Translations under genes and position numbers: made by a program | Notes under the pieces: model-generated | Database searches by the model: none | Told to the model about the DNA's origin: nothing | Seen by the model: the letters and a program-made list of their open reading frames with translations, nothing else | DNA from: Erythrobacter sp. | Lineage (GTDB): Bacteria > Pseudomonadota > Alphaproteobacteria > Sphingomonadales > Sphingomonadaceae | Direction: 5' to 3' | DNA length: 64,000 nucleotides | NCBI GenBank assembly: GCA_019739335.1 | Contig: CP073261.1 | Coordinates: 2,408,001 to 2,472,000, forward strand | Shown: positions 31,263 to 39,097 of the stretch, in pieces | Numbering within the stretch: the stretch's first letter is position 1 | Layout: each line of letters begins with the position of its first letter

Positions 31263-32624
31263 TTAGCAGCGCCGGGCGCTTCCCGCAATCGGGCGCGACA
31301 CCTGGCGCAACAGGCCGGGGAAATACAACGCCAGCCCACCTGCGCGCAACAGGTAGCTGGCGGTGATCGCGATCCATACGCCCCAGTTGCCGAACGACCG
31401 CAGTGCGAGATCGAGCGCAATATAGAGCAACGTCGCGGCAACGCCCGCGTTGCGCAGCGCGCGGCCTTGCGTGGCGCCGATGAACACCCCGTCGAGCATC
31501 CAGCTTGGCATTCCCACCAGCGGCACCAGCGCGGCGAAAGGCAGGAACTTGCGCGCCGTTTGTCGCACCTGCGGATCGGTGGTCAGCAGGTCTATCACCG
31601 CGCCGCCCACCAGCCAGAAGGCGAGCGCGAACACAATACTGCTGGCCAGCGCGAATTCGCCAGTCAGGCGGATCGCGCGCAGGAATCGCTGGCGGTCATG
31701 CGCGCCCCAGGCTTGCCCGACGCGCTCTTCGGCGGTGAAGGCGAAGGCATCGAGGATGAAGGCCGCCACGCTGACGAATTGCAGCAGCACATGGTTGGCC
31801 GCCAGTGTTTCCGCCCCCATCCTTGCCCCGGCATTGGCGAACCAGGTGAACAGGATCAGCAGCGCCACGGTGCGGATCATGATGTCGCGGTTGACGGCGA
31901 ACAGCTGCAACAGCCGCGCCCGGTCCAGCAGCAGCTTGCGCGGGGTGCGGCGGGCGAGGGCGAGCATATTCGGACCCGCTACCCGTCCGGCCACGACCAG
32001 CCCCAGCCCCAGCGCAATCCATTCCGCGCAGGCAGTGCCCAGGCCGACGCCATAGGCACCCATATCCAGCCCCCAGACAAACCAGACATCGAGGGCAACA
32101 TTGGCCATGTTCATCACGATCTGGATCGCCAGCGCTTCGCGCGTGCGGCCCAGGCCGAGCAGCCAGCCGTTGATGGCATAGACCGCCAGCGCGGCTGGCG
32201 CGCCGTAGAAGCGGCCCTGCAGGTATCCGGATGCCTCGCCCGTTACAGCCTCCGATCCGGACAAGAGGGCAAAGGCGAGCTGGCCGAGCGGCACGCTCAG
32301 CGCCAGGATCAACAGACCGAGTGCCATGCCGATGCCCAGTGCGCGCAGCAGCAGCGCCTCGACCTCGCTCCGGTCCTCCGCGCCGTTGGCCTGCGCGGTC
32401 AGCCCCGTCATCCCCATGCGCAGGAAGCCGAAGCTCCAGAACACCAGATTGGCGATCACCGCGCCCAGCGCCACCCCTGCCAGCGCCACTGCATCCCCCG
32501 TGCGCCCGATCACGGCGGTATCGACAATCCCCACCAGCGGCACCGATGCCTGCCCGAGCATGATCGGCCACGCCTGCGCGAACACGCTGGCGCGGGTGAG
32601 TGGGCGGGGGGAGGGGCTGGTCAC
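31263..32624 (-). CDS. MATE-family efflux transporter (DinF-like)
   Basis: Multidrug/toxin extrusion antiporter of the inner membrane with about twelve transmembrane segments. The family start WPIMLGQASVPLVGIVDTAV-type sequence (P...D..VIGR) lies about 15 residues from the chosen GTG at 32624, which has AGAGG four bases upstream; an ATG at 32684 would add 20 residues without a good ribosome site. Other marks are FGFLRMGMTGLTAQ, NGWLLGLG and a second-half repeat FILDAFAFTAEE. Substrate is unknown. DinF-type members are sometimes SOS-linked, but I see no LexA box here. Confidence 0.88.
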   Translation of the reverse strand: MTSPSPRPLTRASVFAQAWPIMLGQASVPLVGIVDTAVIGRTGDAVALAGVALGAVIANLVFWSFGFLRMGMTGLTAQANGAEDRSEVEALLLRALGIGMALGLLILALSVPLGQLAFALLSGSEAVTGEASGYLQGRFYGAPAALAVYAINGWLLGLGRTREALAIQIVMNMANVALDVWFVWGLDMGAYGVGLGTACAEWIALGLGLVVAGRVAGPNMLALARRTPRKLLLDRARLLQLFAVNRDIMIRTVALLILFTWFANAGARMGAETLAANHVLLQFVSVAAFILDAFAFTAEERVGQAWGAHDRQRFLRAIRLTGEFALASSIVFALAFWLVGGAVIDLLTTDPQVRQTARKFLPFAALVPLVGMPSWMLDGVFIGATQGRALRNAGVAATLLYIALDLALRSFGNWGVWIAITASYLLRAGGLALYFPGLLRQVSRPIAGSARRC

Positions 32625-32745
32625 CCGGCCTCTGTTGCTGCGTCCGACCGCCAAGGCAAGCTGCCAAGGGATGATCGCAAACATTGCTTGTGTTCACGCC
32701 TGAGGGAAGCAATCATGGCAACAGGTAAAGCTGGGGGGCGGCGAG

Positions 32746-33441
32746 ATGAAGAATTTCCTGTTGGGTGCTTTGGCGATGCTGGTCCTGCTCGCAGGCGGCT
32801 ATTCCATCTCCATGATGTTGATTCCGGGCGAGGAGGCCAGTGCTTCCGTCGCGGGCGACGATCCGCCCAAGGACACGCGGGTGGCCGCCATGGTCAGGAC
32901 CAATGGCAATGGCGGGACGCTGGTGTTTATCGGGGGCGAGAACGCGGTGGCGAAGACACTGGAAGCAGCGGAAGAAGCGGAAGCTTCTGCGAATGCCGCG
33001 ACGCCCCCAGCAACCACCGACTCCGATCCCCGGCCTGCTCCCGCCGTTACCGCCACAGCTACTGCCGCCCCGGGAGATCCCCCGCCACCACGCGGGGTTT
33101 GCATAAGCGGGCCATATACCGTGTACTTCGATTCCGACAGTTCCAGCGTCAACGCCAGTGCTGCCGAAACGCTCAACCGGGTCGCGCAGCATTATCGGCT
33201 CAATTGCCAGGGAGCCAGTGTCTCGCTGGCGGGCCACACCGACGAGGGTAGTGGCCGTCGCCAGGCTGTTCGCCTGTCAGAACGGATGGCGGCCAGCGTG
33301 GCGCAGTATCTGGGTTCGCGCGGGGTTCCGAGTGGCTCGATTTCAAGCGAGGCTTTCGGTCGGTCGCAGCTTCGGGTGGCGACAGACGAAGACGCGAGTG
33401 ACCCGCAGAACCGGCGGGTAGAGATTACTTTCGGTCGCTGA
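32746..33441 (+). CDS. OmpA-family peptidoglycan-associated protein
   Basis: A 231-residue envelope protein. It has one N-terminal hydrophobic anchor (about 4-26), a low-complexity Ala/Pro linker (about 75-115) and a C-terminal OmpA-like domain (about 120-230) with YFDSDSSSV, LAGHTDEGSGRRQAVRLSERM (the diaminopimelate-binding Asp/Arg pattern) and DPQNRRVEITF. It probably links the membrane to peptidoglycan. GGCG-GAG precedes the ATG at 32746. It is divergent from the MATE gene. Confidence 0.88.
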   Translation: MKNFLLGALAMLVLLAGGYSISMMLIPGEEASASVAGDDPPKDTRVAAMVRTNGNGGTLVFIGGENAVAKTLEAAEEAEASANAATPPATTDSDPRPAPAVTATATAAPGDPPPPRGVCISGPYTVYFDSDSSSVNASAAETLNRVAQHYRLNCQGASVSLAGHTDEGSGRRQAVRLSERMAASVAQYLGSRGVPSGSISSEAFGRSQLRVATDEDASDPQNRRVEITFGR

Positions 33442-33465
33442 CGCCCAAAGCAATGGGCAGGGTTG

Positions 33466-33708
33466 CTAGACCGCCTGCCCCATCCACACCGGGCGGTTCG
33501 CATCGCCGCCTTCGAACATCACCCAGACGCGGCTGCCGGGGGACGGCAGATTGGCCCCCCGCAGCGCAGCGTTGGCACCGCCCGGCAGGCAGGCTTCCGC
33601 CCAACTCGATTGCAGGCCAACGCTGGGAACACTTACCTTGACGCGGGATCGGGCCTGCGGGTCCATGCTGTCTTCGACATTCGCACGATACAGGCCCGCA
33701 TAGGTCAT
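33466..33708 (-). CDS. Stand-alone phage-baseplate-like OB-fold protein
   Basis: An 80-residue protein resembling the gp5/VgrG-type OB-fold domain of phage baseplates: start YAGLYRANVEDSMDPQARSR, RVKVSVPSV, SWAEACLPGG, and the signature end RVWVMFEGGDANRPVWMG. In phages this domain sits at the base of the tail spike; here there is no spike, lysozyme or other tail gene nearby. Its ATG overlaps the stop of cfa by four bases (ATGA), so it is translationally coupled to cyclopropane fatty acid synthase. Its function in that context is unknown. Confidence 0.75.
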   Translation of the reverse strand: MTYAGLYRANVEDSMDPQARSRVKVSVPSVGLQSSWAEACLPGGANAALRGANLPSPGSRVWVMFEGGDANRPVWMGQAV

Positions 33709-35018
33709 TCAGCCGCCTCCTTCAGCGCCGGATCGAGATGCCACGCGGGCGGCTCCTCCAGCCCGCGCAGCCGCGCCGACTCTTCATACATGTAATCGCG
33801 GGTCATGGGAATTGCGGTGCGATCCTTCACGTAGAGAATCTGCCAGTTGATCATATTGCCGTTGCGGAAGCTCTGTTCCGCGCCCGCCAGGTAGAACAGC
33901 CACATGCGGTAGAACACCTCGTCGTACATCTCGACGATCTCGTCCTTGTGCATGACGGTGCGGTTGTACCATTCTTCCAGTGTGTAGCAGTAGTGGAAGC
34001 GCATCGCCTCCACGTCCATCACCTGCCAGCCATACTGCTCGCTCTGCGTGACCAGTTCCGACAGCGCGGGGATGTAACCGCCGGGGAAGATATACTTGCG
34101 GGTCCAGGCGTCGGTGAAGCCCGGACGCCCTGCACGACCGCAGCAGTGGCTGAACATCACCCCGTCCTTCTTCAGCAGCCGATTGGTGTGCTCGAAGAAT
34201 TGCGGATAGTGCGGCGTGCCGACATGTTCCAGCAGTCCGACACTGGTGATCCGGTCGAATTTGCCCTCGACCTCGCGGTAATCCATCAGCGCGAACTTGA
34301 CCTTGTCGGACACCCCGGCTTCCGCAGCGCGTTCCTTGCAGAAGGCGATCTGGTCTGGCGCCAGCGCCACGCCGAGCACCTCGCAACCATAGGTGCGGTG
34401 CAGATAGAGCGCGAGGCCACCCCAGCCGCAGCCGATATCCAGCACGCGCATGGAGGGGCCGTTTTCGGGCGTGATGTTGAGCTTGGCGGCGATATGCGCC
34501 TTCTTGTCGAGCTGGGCTTTTTCCAGGCTGTCGTTCAGATCGCGGTGGTACCCCATCGTGTATTGCCGGCCTTCGTCGAGGAAAAGCTCGTAGAGCCGCC
34601 GGGTCAGGTTGTAGGTATGCTCGGCATTCTTGCGCGCCTTGCCCGGCAGGTTGATGCTGTCGGCCTTGGCGATCGACTTCTGTATCGCGGTGCGGATCGC
34701 CCCGCGCGGCTTGAGCGGCGTGTCGCCCAGCTTCTTGGCGTTCTGGGTGACATAGAGGATCATGTCGCGGATATCGTGCGGCTCTTCAACAACCAGCCAG
34801 CCCCACATGAAGGCTTCGCCCGCCCCGCACTGCGGATAGCGAGCGATGTGGTTGGCGGCCTTCTTGTCCGTCAGGCGGACCTTGATCGGCCCGCGATCCA
34901 TCCCGTGCAGCGTCGGATCGACGCCGGGGCCGTATTCGTAAACCTTCCCATCGTAATCGGTGATGACCAGCCGGCCGCGCTTGATTGCTTTTTGCAGGAA
35001 TTTGTCGAGCAGCCACAT
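33705..35018 (-). CDS. cfa: Cyclopropane-fatty-acyl-phospholipid synthase family methyltransferase
   Basis: SAM-dependent enzyme predicted to methylenate unsaturated acyl chains of membrane phospholipids. The 437-residue protein has the SAM loop VLDIGCGWGG (192-201), GLLEHVG with the family glutamate, and a histidine in MFSHCCGRAG where E. coli Cfa has its bicarbonate-ligand histidine. The motif usually written YSCAY is YTMGYH here (153-158), so the cysteine of that motif is replaced by methionine. Either it is a divergent Cfa or a related fatty-acid methyltransferase. It is followed, with a four-base overlap, by the OB-fold gene. Confidence 0.85.
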   Translation of the reverse strand: MWLLDKFLQKAIKRGRLVITDYDGKVYEYGPGVDPTLHGMDRGPIKVRLTDKKAANHIARYPQCGAGEAFMWGWLVVEEPHDIRDMILYVTQNAKKLGDTPLKPRGAIRTAIQKSIAKADSINLPGKARKNAEHTYNLTRRLYELFLDEGRQYTMGYHRDLNDSLEKAQLDKKAHIAAKLNITPENGPSMRVLDIGCGWGGLALYLHRTYGCEVLGVALAPDQIAFCKERAAEAGVSDKVKFALMDYREVEGKFDRITSVGLLEHVGTPHYPQFFEHTNRLLKKDGVMFSHCCGRAGRPGFTDAWTRKYIFPGGYIPALSELVTQSEQYGWQVMDVEAMRFHYCYTLEEWYNRTVMHKDEIVEMYDEVFYRMWLFYLAGAEQSFRNGNMINWQILYVKDRTAIPMTRDYMYEESARLRGLEEPPAWHLDPALKEAAE

Positions 35019-35114
35019 AAGGCTTACGTCTCCACGATTAGTGTTGTCCCAATATCAGCCCAGGGGTTTGCGCAGCGATTGGCGCGAAGTCAATTCTGGG
35101 ATAAAGTCATCCCC

Positions 35115-35555
35115 ATGAGCGAAGCCAAGACCAGGCCCACATCAGAGACGGTGGAGCAATTCATTGCGGCGGTAGACCACCCCGGCAAACGCGCCGATGC
35201 GGAAGTGCTCGATGCCCTGTTCCGCAATGTTACGGGGGAGGAGCCGCAGATCTGGGGGCCGTCCATGATTGGTTACGGCAGCTATCACTACAAGTACGAC
35301 AGCGGTCTCGAAGGTGACTTTTTCCGAACCGGCTTCAGCCCGCGCAAGGCCAAGCACTCGATCTATCTGACGGGTGGGTATTGTGACGAGCAGACGGGCC
35401 AGAAGAACGCCGAATTGCTGGCGCGGCTGGGCAAGCATTCGACGGGCAAAAGCTGTCTCTACATCAACAAACTGGCCGACGTGGATTTGGGCGTGCTGGA
35501 GGAACTGGTGCGGCTGAACTGGGACGCGATGAACAGGCTTTATCCATCCGCGTGA
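35115..35555 (+). CDS. DUF1801 domain protein
   Basis: A 146-residue soluble protein of the DUF1801/YdhG-like family: SETVEQFIAAVDHPGKRADA, IWGPSMIGYGSYHYKY, TGFSPRKAKHSIYLTGGY and the ending KLADVDLGVLEELVR. The family is thought to resemble frataxin-like folds; no activity is known. ATG 35115 begins the conserved region. It is convergent with the molybdoenzyme gene, three bases apart. Confidence 0.88.
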   Translation: MSEAKTRPTSETVEQFIAAVDHPGKRADAEVLDALFRNVTGEEPQIWGPSMIGYGSYHYKYDSGLEGDFFRTGFSPRKAKHSIYLTGGYCDEQTGQKNAELLARLGKHSTGKSCLYINKLADVDLGVLEELVRLNWDAMNRLYPSA

Positions 35556-35558
35556 CTA

Positions 35559-36302
35559 TCAGATCCCGGCATACCATTGGTAGCCATGGTGATCTTCCCA
35601 ATAGCCGCCCTTGCCTTCACCGATTTCGTCGAGTCTGGCCACCAGTTCGATCCCGGTGAGATACTTCGCATGTTTGTAGCCAAGCTGCCGTTCCAGTCGC
35701 AGCCGTAGCGGCGCTCCGTTGATGACCGGCAGCGGCTCGCCGTTGAGCTGGTGCGCGACGATGGTTTGCGGATGCAGCGCGTCGTCGAGATCGCAGCTTT
35801 CGTAGTAGGCTCCTTGCGCGAAACTGTCGGCGCAACGGAATATCACGAAGCGTGCTTGGGGCTGCACCCGCGCCGCCTCGAGAATGCTGGATAGCTGCGG
35901 CCCGGTCCATTCGCCGATTGCGCTCCACCCTTCGACGCAGTCGTGGCGGGTGATCTGGGTGCGCTGGGGGAGGGCGCGAAGGTCGTCCAAGCTCAGGTCC
36001 AGCGGATTGTCCACCAGCCCGCCGACCGACAGCCGCCAATTGGCGAACCCCTCCGCCTCTGATGCACGATAGGCATCGGTATCCACCGTCTGGTTGCCGT
36101 TGCCGCGAAAGAACGGCGAGATGTCGCTTCGGGCATATTCGGGGGCCATTGGGATGCGCCCGATGCCGAGCGCGCGGTGCAGGCCGCGATGCCAGCCCTC
36201 CACCCCATCGACCAGCTTCTCGAACCAAGGGGTGTCACCAATCTTGGTGCACCCCGCGAGGAAGGCCGCTGCCCCCGCGACGAGGAAATTGCGCCGCTTC
36301 AT
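35559..36302 (-). CDS. Exported molybdopterin-dependent oxidoreductase (sulfite-oxidase fold)
   Basis: A 247-residue molybdoenzyme of the YedY/MsrP-SuoX superfamily. It starts MKRRNFLVAGAAAFLAGC, which combines a twin-arginine motif and a lipobox, so export by Tat and lipid anchoring are likely. The cofactor cysteine is in TRHDCVEGWSAIGEW, followed by IFRCADSFAQGAYYESCDLD and PLRLRLERQLGYKHAKYL. The ATG at 36302 overlaps the stop of the cytochrome b gene by four bases; together they form an oxidoreductase with its own membrane electron partner. The substrate is not evident; methionine sulfoxide reduction is one possibility from the family. Confidence 0.88.
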   Translation of the reverse strand: MKRRNFLVAGAAAFLAGCTKIGDTPWFEKLVDGVEGWHRGLHRALGIGRIPMAPEYARSDISPFFRGNGNQTVDTDAYRASEAEGFANWRLSVGGLVDNPLDLSLDDLRALPQRTQITRHDCVEGWSAIGEWTGPQLSSILEAARVQPQARFVIFRCADSFAQGAYYESCDLDDALHPQTIVAHQLNGEPLPVINGAPLRLRLERQLGYKHAKYLTGIELVARLDEIGEGKGGYWEDHHGYQWYAGI

Positions 36303-36985
36303 GGCTCTTTCCCCCCGGTAATCATGTCCCGCACCTGCCCGAAGGGGCCGGACAACAGCACCAGCGCTACATGAACCACGAAGAAGCCGAACAGCAACCA
36401 GGCGGCAATGAAGTGCAGCGAGCGGGCGCTTTGCCGACCGCCGAAAATGTCGGTCAGCCACGGCCAGGCGGCTTCCATGCCGGGGCTCATCACCATTCCG
36501 GTGAAGATCATCAGCGGCAGCAGCACGAACACCACGCCCGCATAGGCGATCTTCTGGAGGATGTTGTACTTGCCGTCACCGTGCTCAAAATTGAAGCGCA
36601 GGTGCTGCTTCACATCGTGCCACACGTTAGACGGCTTCCATGCGCGCGCGCGGGCGAACAGGTCGCGGACCATGTGCCCGTTGAGCAGCGCCGCGATCAT
36701 GAAAGCGAGCAGGCTGAAGCCGAAAACCAGCGCGAACAGCACGTGCCAGTCACGCGCTCCCGCCAGACTGTAGTAATTGGGGATCGTCATCCAGCCGGGG
36801 AATCGCGGCACCGCCAGCCACGCCTGTTCGGGCGCGAAGCCCCAGTCGCCCCAGTAGAGATAGCGGTGGGCGTTCGAGATATTCAGCCCACTCATGAACA
36901 GGATGATGATGCTGACGGCGTTGATCCAGTGCCACAGCCGGGTGCTGAGCGCGTGCCGCTTTCTCGGTTTGGCCGCATCGTTCAT
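36299..36985 (-). CDS. Membrane cytochrome b (b561-type) partner
   Basis: A 228-residue diheme-type cytochrome b of the Ni-hydrogenase/b561 group, with four transmembrane segments (about 17-37, 78-103, 142-165, 188-213). Probable heme ligands are His19 in RLWHWINA, His80 in ARDWHVLFA, His191 in SLHFIAAW and His206 in FVVHVAL. It overlaps the SDR gene upstream and the molybdoenzyme gene downstream by four bases each. It should pass quinol electrons to the exported molybdoenzyme, unlike the heme protein YedZ used by MsrP in E. coli. Confidence 0.88.
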   Translation of the reverse strand: MNDAAKPRKRHALSTRLWHWINAVSIIILFMSGLNISNAHRYLYWGDWGFAPEQAWLAVPRFPGWMTIPNYYSLAGARDWHVLFALVFGFSLLAFMIAALLNGHMVRDLFARARAWKPSNVWHDVKQHLRFNFEHGDGKYNILQKIAYAGVVFVLLPLMIFTGMVMSPGMEAAWPWLTDIFGGRQSARSLHFIAAWLLFGFFVVHVALVLLSGPFGQVRDMITGGKEP

Positions 36986-37740
36986 CCGGAGCTTCCCCCA
37001 CGTTCGAGATAGATCACATCGCGGTCTTGACGCAGCAAGTGCTGGCCGGAATCGACGAACACCGATTGCCCCGAGGCCAGCGGTCCCTCCGCCAGGAACA
37101 GGGCAGCTTCTGCAATTTCCGTTACGTTTGTGCGACGCTGGAGCAGGTTCAGCCGGTGTGAGCGCTCCGCCTCGTCCTCGGTCTGGTCATGACTGGGCAG
37201 GATGGCGCCGGGAGCCAGCGTATACACCCTGTCCTCACCCGCGCATGCCATACCCAGCATCCGCGCGGCCACCTCGGCAGCGGCCTTGCTCATGGTGTAG
37301 CTGAAGAAATCGGGATTGAGGTTGGCCAGCTTCTGGTCCGTCACCTGCACCACGCGCCGACCTTTGCGGCTCCTCGCATGGGCAAGGTAGGCCTGCGCCA
37401 TCAGCGCGGGAGTGGCAGCGTTGATCGTCATCGCCCGTGCATTCGCTGCCGGATCGAGCGCGGTTACATGGTCGAGTTCGAACACCGAGGCATTGTTGAT
37501 GAGACAGCGCCAGTCCTCCAACTGGGCGGCGAGTTCCCGCACCAGCGCTTCGGCTGCGCGTGTATCGGCCAGGTCGCACTGCACCACTTCGGCATCGGGG
37601 AGGGTGTCCGCCAGCTCCTGCGCCGCTTCGGTCGAGCGATTGGCGTGGATCACCACGTGCCAGCCGGCATCCGCAAACCGCTGGCAGATCGCCTTGCCCA
37701 CACGTTTCGCACCGCCGGTGACGAGGACAGACTTGCGCAT
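36982..37740 (-). CDS. SDR-family oxidoreductase (FolM/pteridine-reductase-like)
   Basis: A 252-residue NAD(P)-dependent short-chain dehydrogenase. It starts MRKSVLVTGGAKRVGKAI, where TGGAKRVG with Arg is typical of the pteridine reductase/FolM branch that prefers NADPH; NNASVF follows and the catalytic pair is YTMSK. It is the first gene of a run with the cytochrome b and molybdoenzyme genes (ATGA overlaps). Because the partner enzyme needs molybdopterin, a pterin-related role is tempting but unproven. A longer frame to 37929 adds residues overlapping the divergent promoter and is not supported. Confidence 0.85.
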   Translation of the reverse strand: MRKSVLVTGGAKRVGKAICQRFADAGWHVVIHANRSTEAAQELADTLPDAEVVQCDLADTRAAEALVRELAAQLEDWRCLINNASVFELDHVTALDPAANARAMTINAATPALMAQAYLAHARSRKGRRVVQVTDQKLANLNPDFFSYTMSKAAAEVAARMLGMACAGEDRVYTLAPGAILPSHDQTEDEAERSHRLNLLQRRTNVTEIAEAALFLAEGPLASGQSVFVDSGQHLLRQDRDVIYLERGGSSG

Positions 37741-37837
37741 CAGCGAAAAATGGACAAAGTCAATGGAACGGGCGGGGACATACCCCACGATAGAAACATG
37801 CGCGGGGCACGCAATACCCGCGTTGGGAGAGGTTTGC

Positions 37838-39097
37838 ATGATACGCAAGGCGATGATCGCTTGCACGGCTGTTCTTTTGTTCGCGAGTGGTTGCGCTACC
37901 GCGCAGGATGCGCCCGCACCGCAGATCACTCCGCCGCCCGGTCCGCCGCCTTTCCAGAGTGCTGCGCTTGGTGAAGGGCCGTGGGACTACGAGACAGCGC
38001 AAGCGTCGATCCACGCCGAAGTGCTGGTGCGCGGGTTGGAGCGGCCTTGGGGCATGGTGTTCCTGCCCGAAGGCGGGATGCTGGTGACCGAACGGGTCGG
38101 ACGGCTGCGCCATATCGATGCAGCAGGCAATCTCGATCCCGATCCGATTACCGGACTGCCCGCCATGTACACGGTGGGAATTGCCGGACTGAAGGGCATT
38201 GCCCTGCATCCCCGATTCGCCAGCAACCGGCTGGTCTACATGGCCTATTCCAAGATCGATCCTAACGATCCGAGCGTCTCCACACTGGCAGTGATGCGCG
38301 GGCGATGGGAGGCTGGGTCGCACGAACTGACGCAGGTGGAAGACATCTTCGTCGCCAATACCTGGTACGGGGCGATGCCGCTGCCGGAACGCTGCTGCGG
38401 ACAGGGACCGGCCTTCGGTTCCTACGGCGGGCGTATCCTGTTCGATGCCGATGGCTACCTGTTCGTTTCCAGCGGCGATCGCAACTGGGGCGAACGGGTG
38501 CAGGACCCGGCGAACCAGTATGGCAAGATTTTCCGGCTGAACGACGATGGCTCGGTTCCACCCGGCAACCCGTGGGTAGGACGCGAGGGGCATGAGCCGC
38601 GCACCTGGTCCACCGGCCATCGCAACCCGCTGGGCCTGACGATCAATCCCTTCACCGGAGAGCTTTGGGAAAGCGAATTCGGCCCGCGCGGCGGGGACGA
38701 AGTCAACCGCATCCTCCGCGGCGGCAATTACGGCTGGATGAGCGTGACGCAGGGCCAGCATTACAACAACGAACCCGCCGCAGGCGTGCGCGACGTGGCG
38801 GGCATAATCGATCCGGTTCTGGTGTTCGGCCCGCCGAGCTTCAATCCTGGCAATCTTGCCTTTTACGCGGGCGAGGCCTTCCCCGACTGGAACCGCGACC
38901 TCTTGCTCGCCAGCTTCACCCAGGGAGTGCTGCGCTACGAAACCGATGCCATGGGCAGTCCGGTGGGCGAGCCGGAAGTGCTGCTGCGCGAACTCGGCCA
39001 GCGCTGGCGAGATGTGCAGGTGGGACCAGACGGGGCGCTCTACCTGCTGACCGACCAGGTGGACGGCGCTCTGGTGCGCGTCACACCGCGCGGTTAA
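37838..39097 (+). CDS. PQQ-dependent sugar dehydrogenase family lipoprotein
   Basis: A 419-residue beta-propeller of the soluble glucose/aldose sugar dehydrogenase family (GSDH, YliI-like), oxidising sugars with PQQ in the periplasm. It has a lipoprotein signal (LLFASGC), and family stretches RPWGMVFLPEGGMLVTER, GLKGIALHP, STGHRNPLGLTINPFTGELW, EFGPRGGDEVN and GNYGWM. GGGAGAGG lies five bases before the ATG. PQQ biosynthesis genes are not in the window, so cofactor supply is unknown. It is divergent from the SDR gene and convergent with nadE (four-base overlap). Confidence 0.88.
   Translation: MIRKAMIACTAVLLFASGCATAQDAPAPQITPPPGPPPFQSAALGEGPWDYETAQASIHAEVLVRGLERPWGMVFLPEGGMLVTERVGRLRHIDAAGNLDPDPITGLPAMYTVGIAGLKGIALHPRFASNRLVYMAYSKIDPNDPSVSTLAVMRGRWEAGSHELTQVEDIFVANTWYGAMPLPERCCGQGPAFGSYGGRILFDADGYLFVSSGDRNWGERVQDPANQYGKIFRLNDDGSVPPGNPWVGREGHEPRTWSTGHRNPLGLTINPFTGELWESEFGPRGGDEVNRILRGGNYGWMSVTQGQHYNNEPAAGVRDVAGIIDPVLVFGPPSFNPGNLAFYAGEAFPDWNRDLLLASFTQGVLRYETDAMGSPVGEPEVLLRELGQRWRDVQVGPDGALYLLTDQVDGALVRVTPRG

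Noticed and set aside
30315..33251. 978-codon plus-strand frame across argG, MATE and OmpA-like genes
   Set aside because: It spans three recognisable genes and their junctions; its product is His/Arg/Gln-rich and unlike any protein.
33466..33708. Prophage remnant around the OB-fold gene
   Set aside because: No other tail, capsid, integrase or lysis gene is nearby, and the gene is tightly coupled to cfa.
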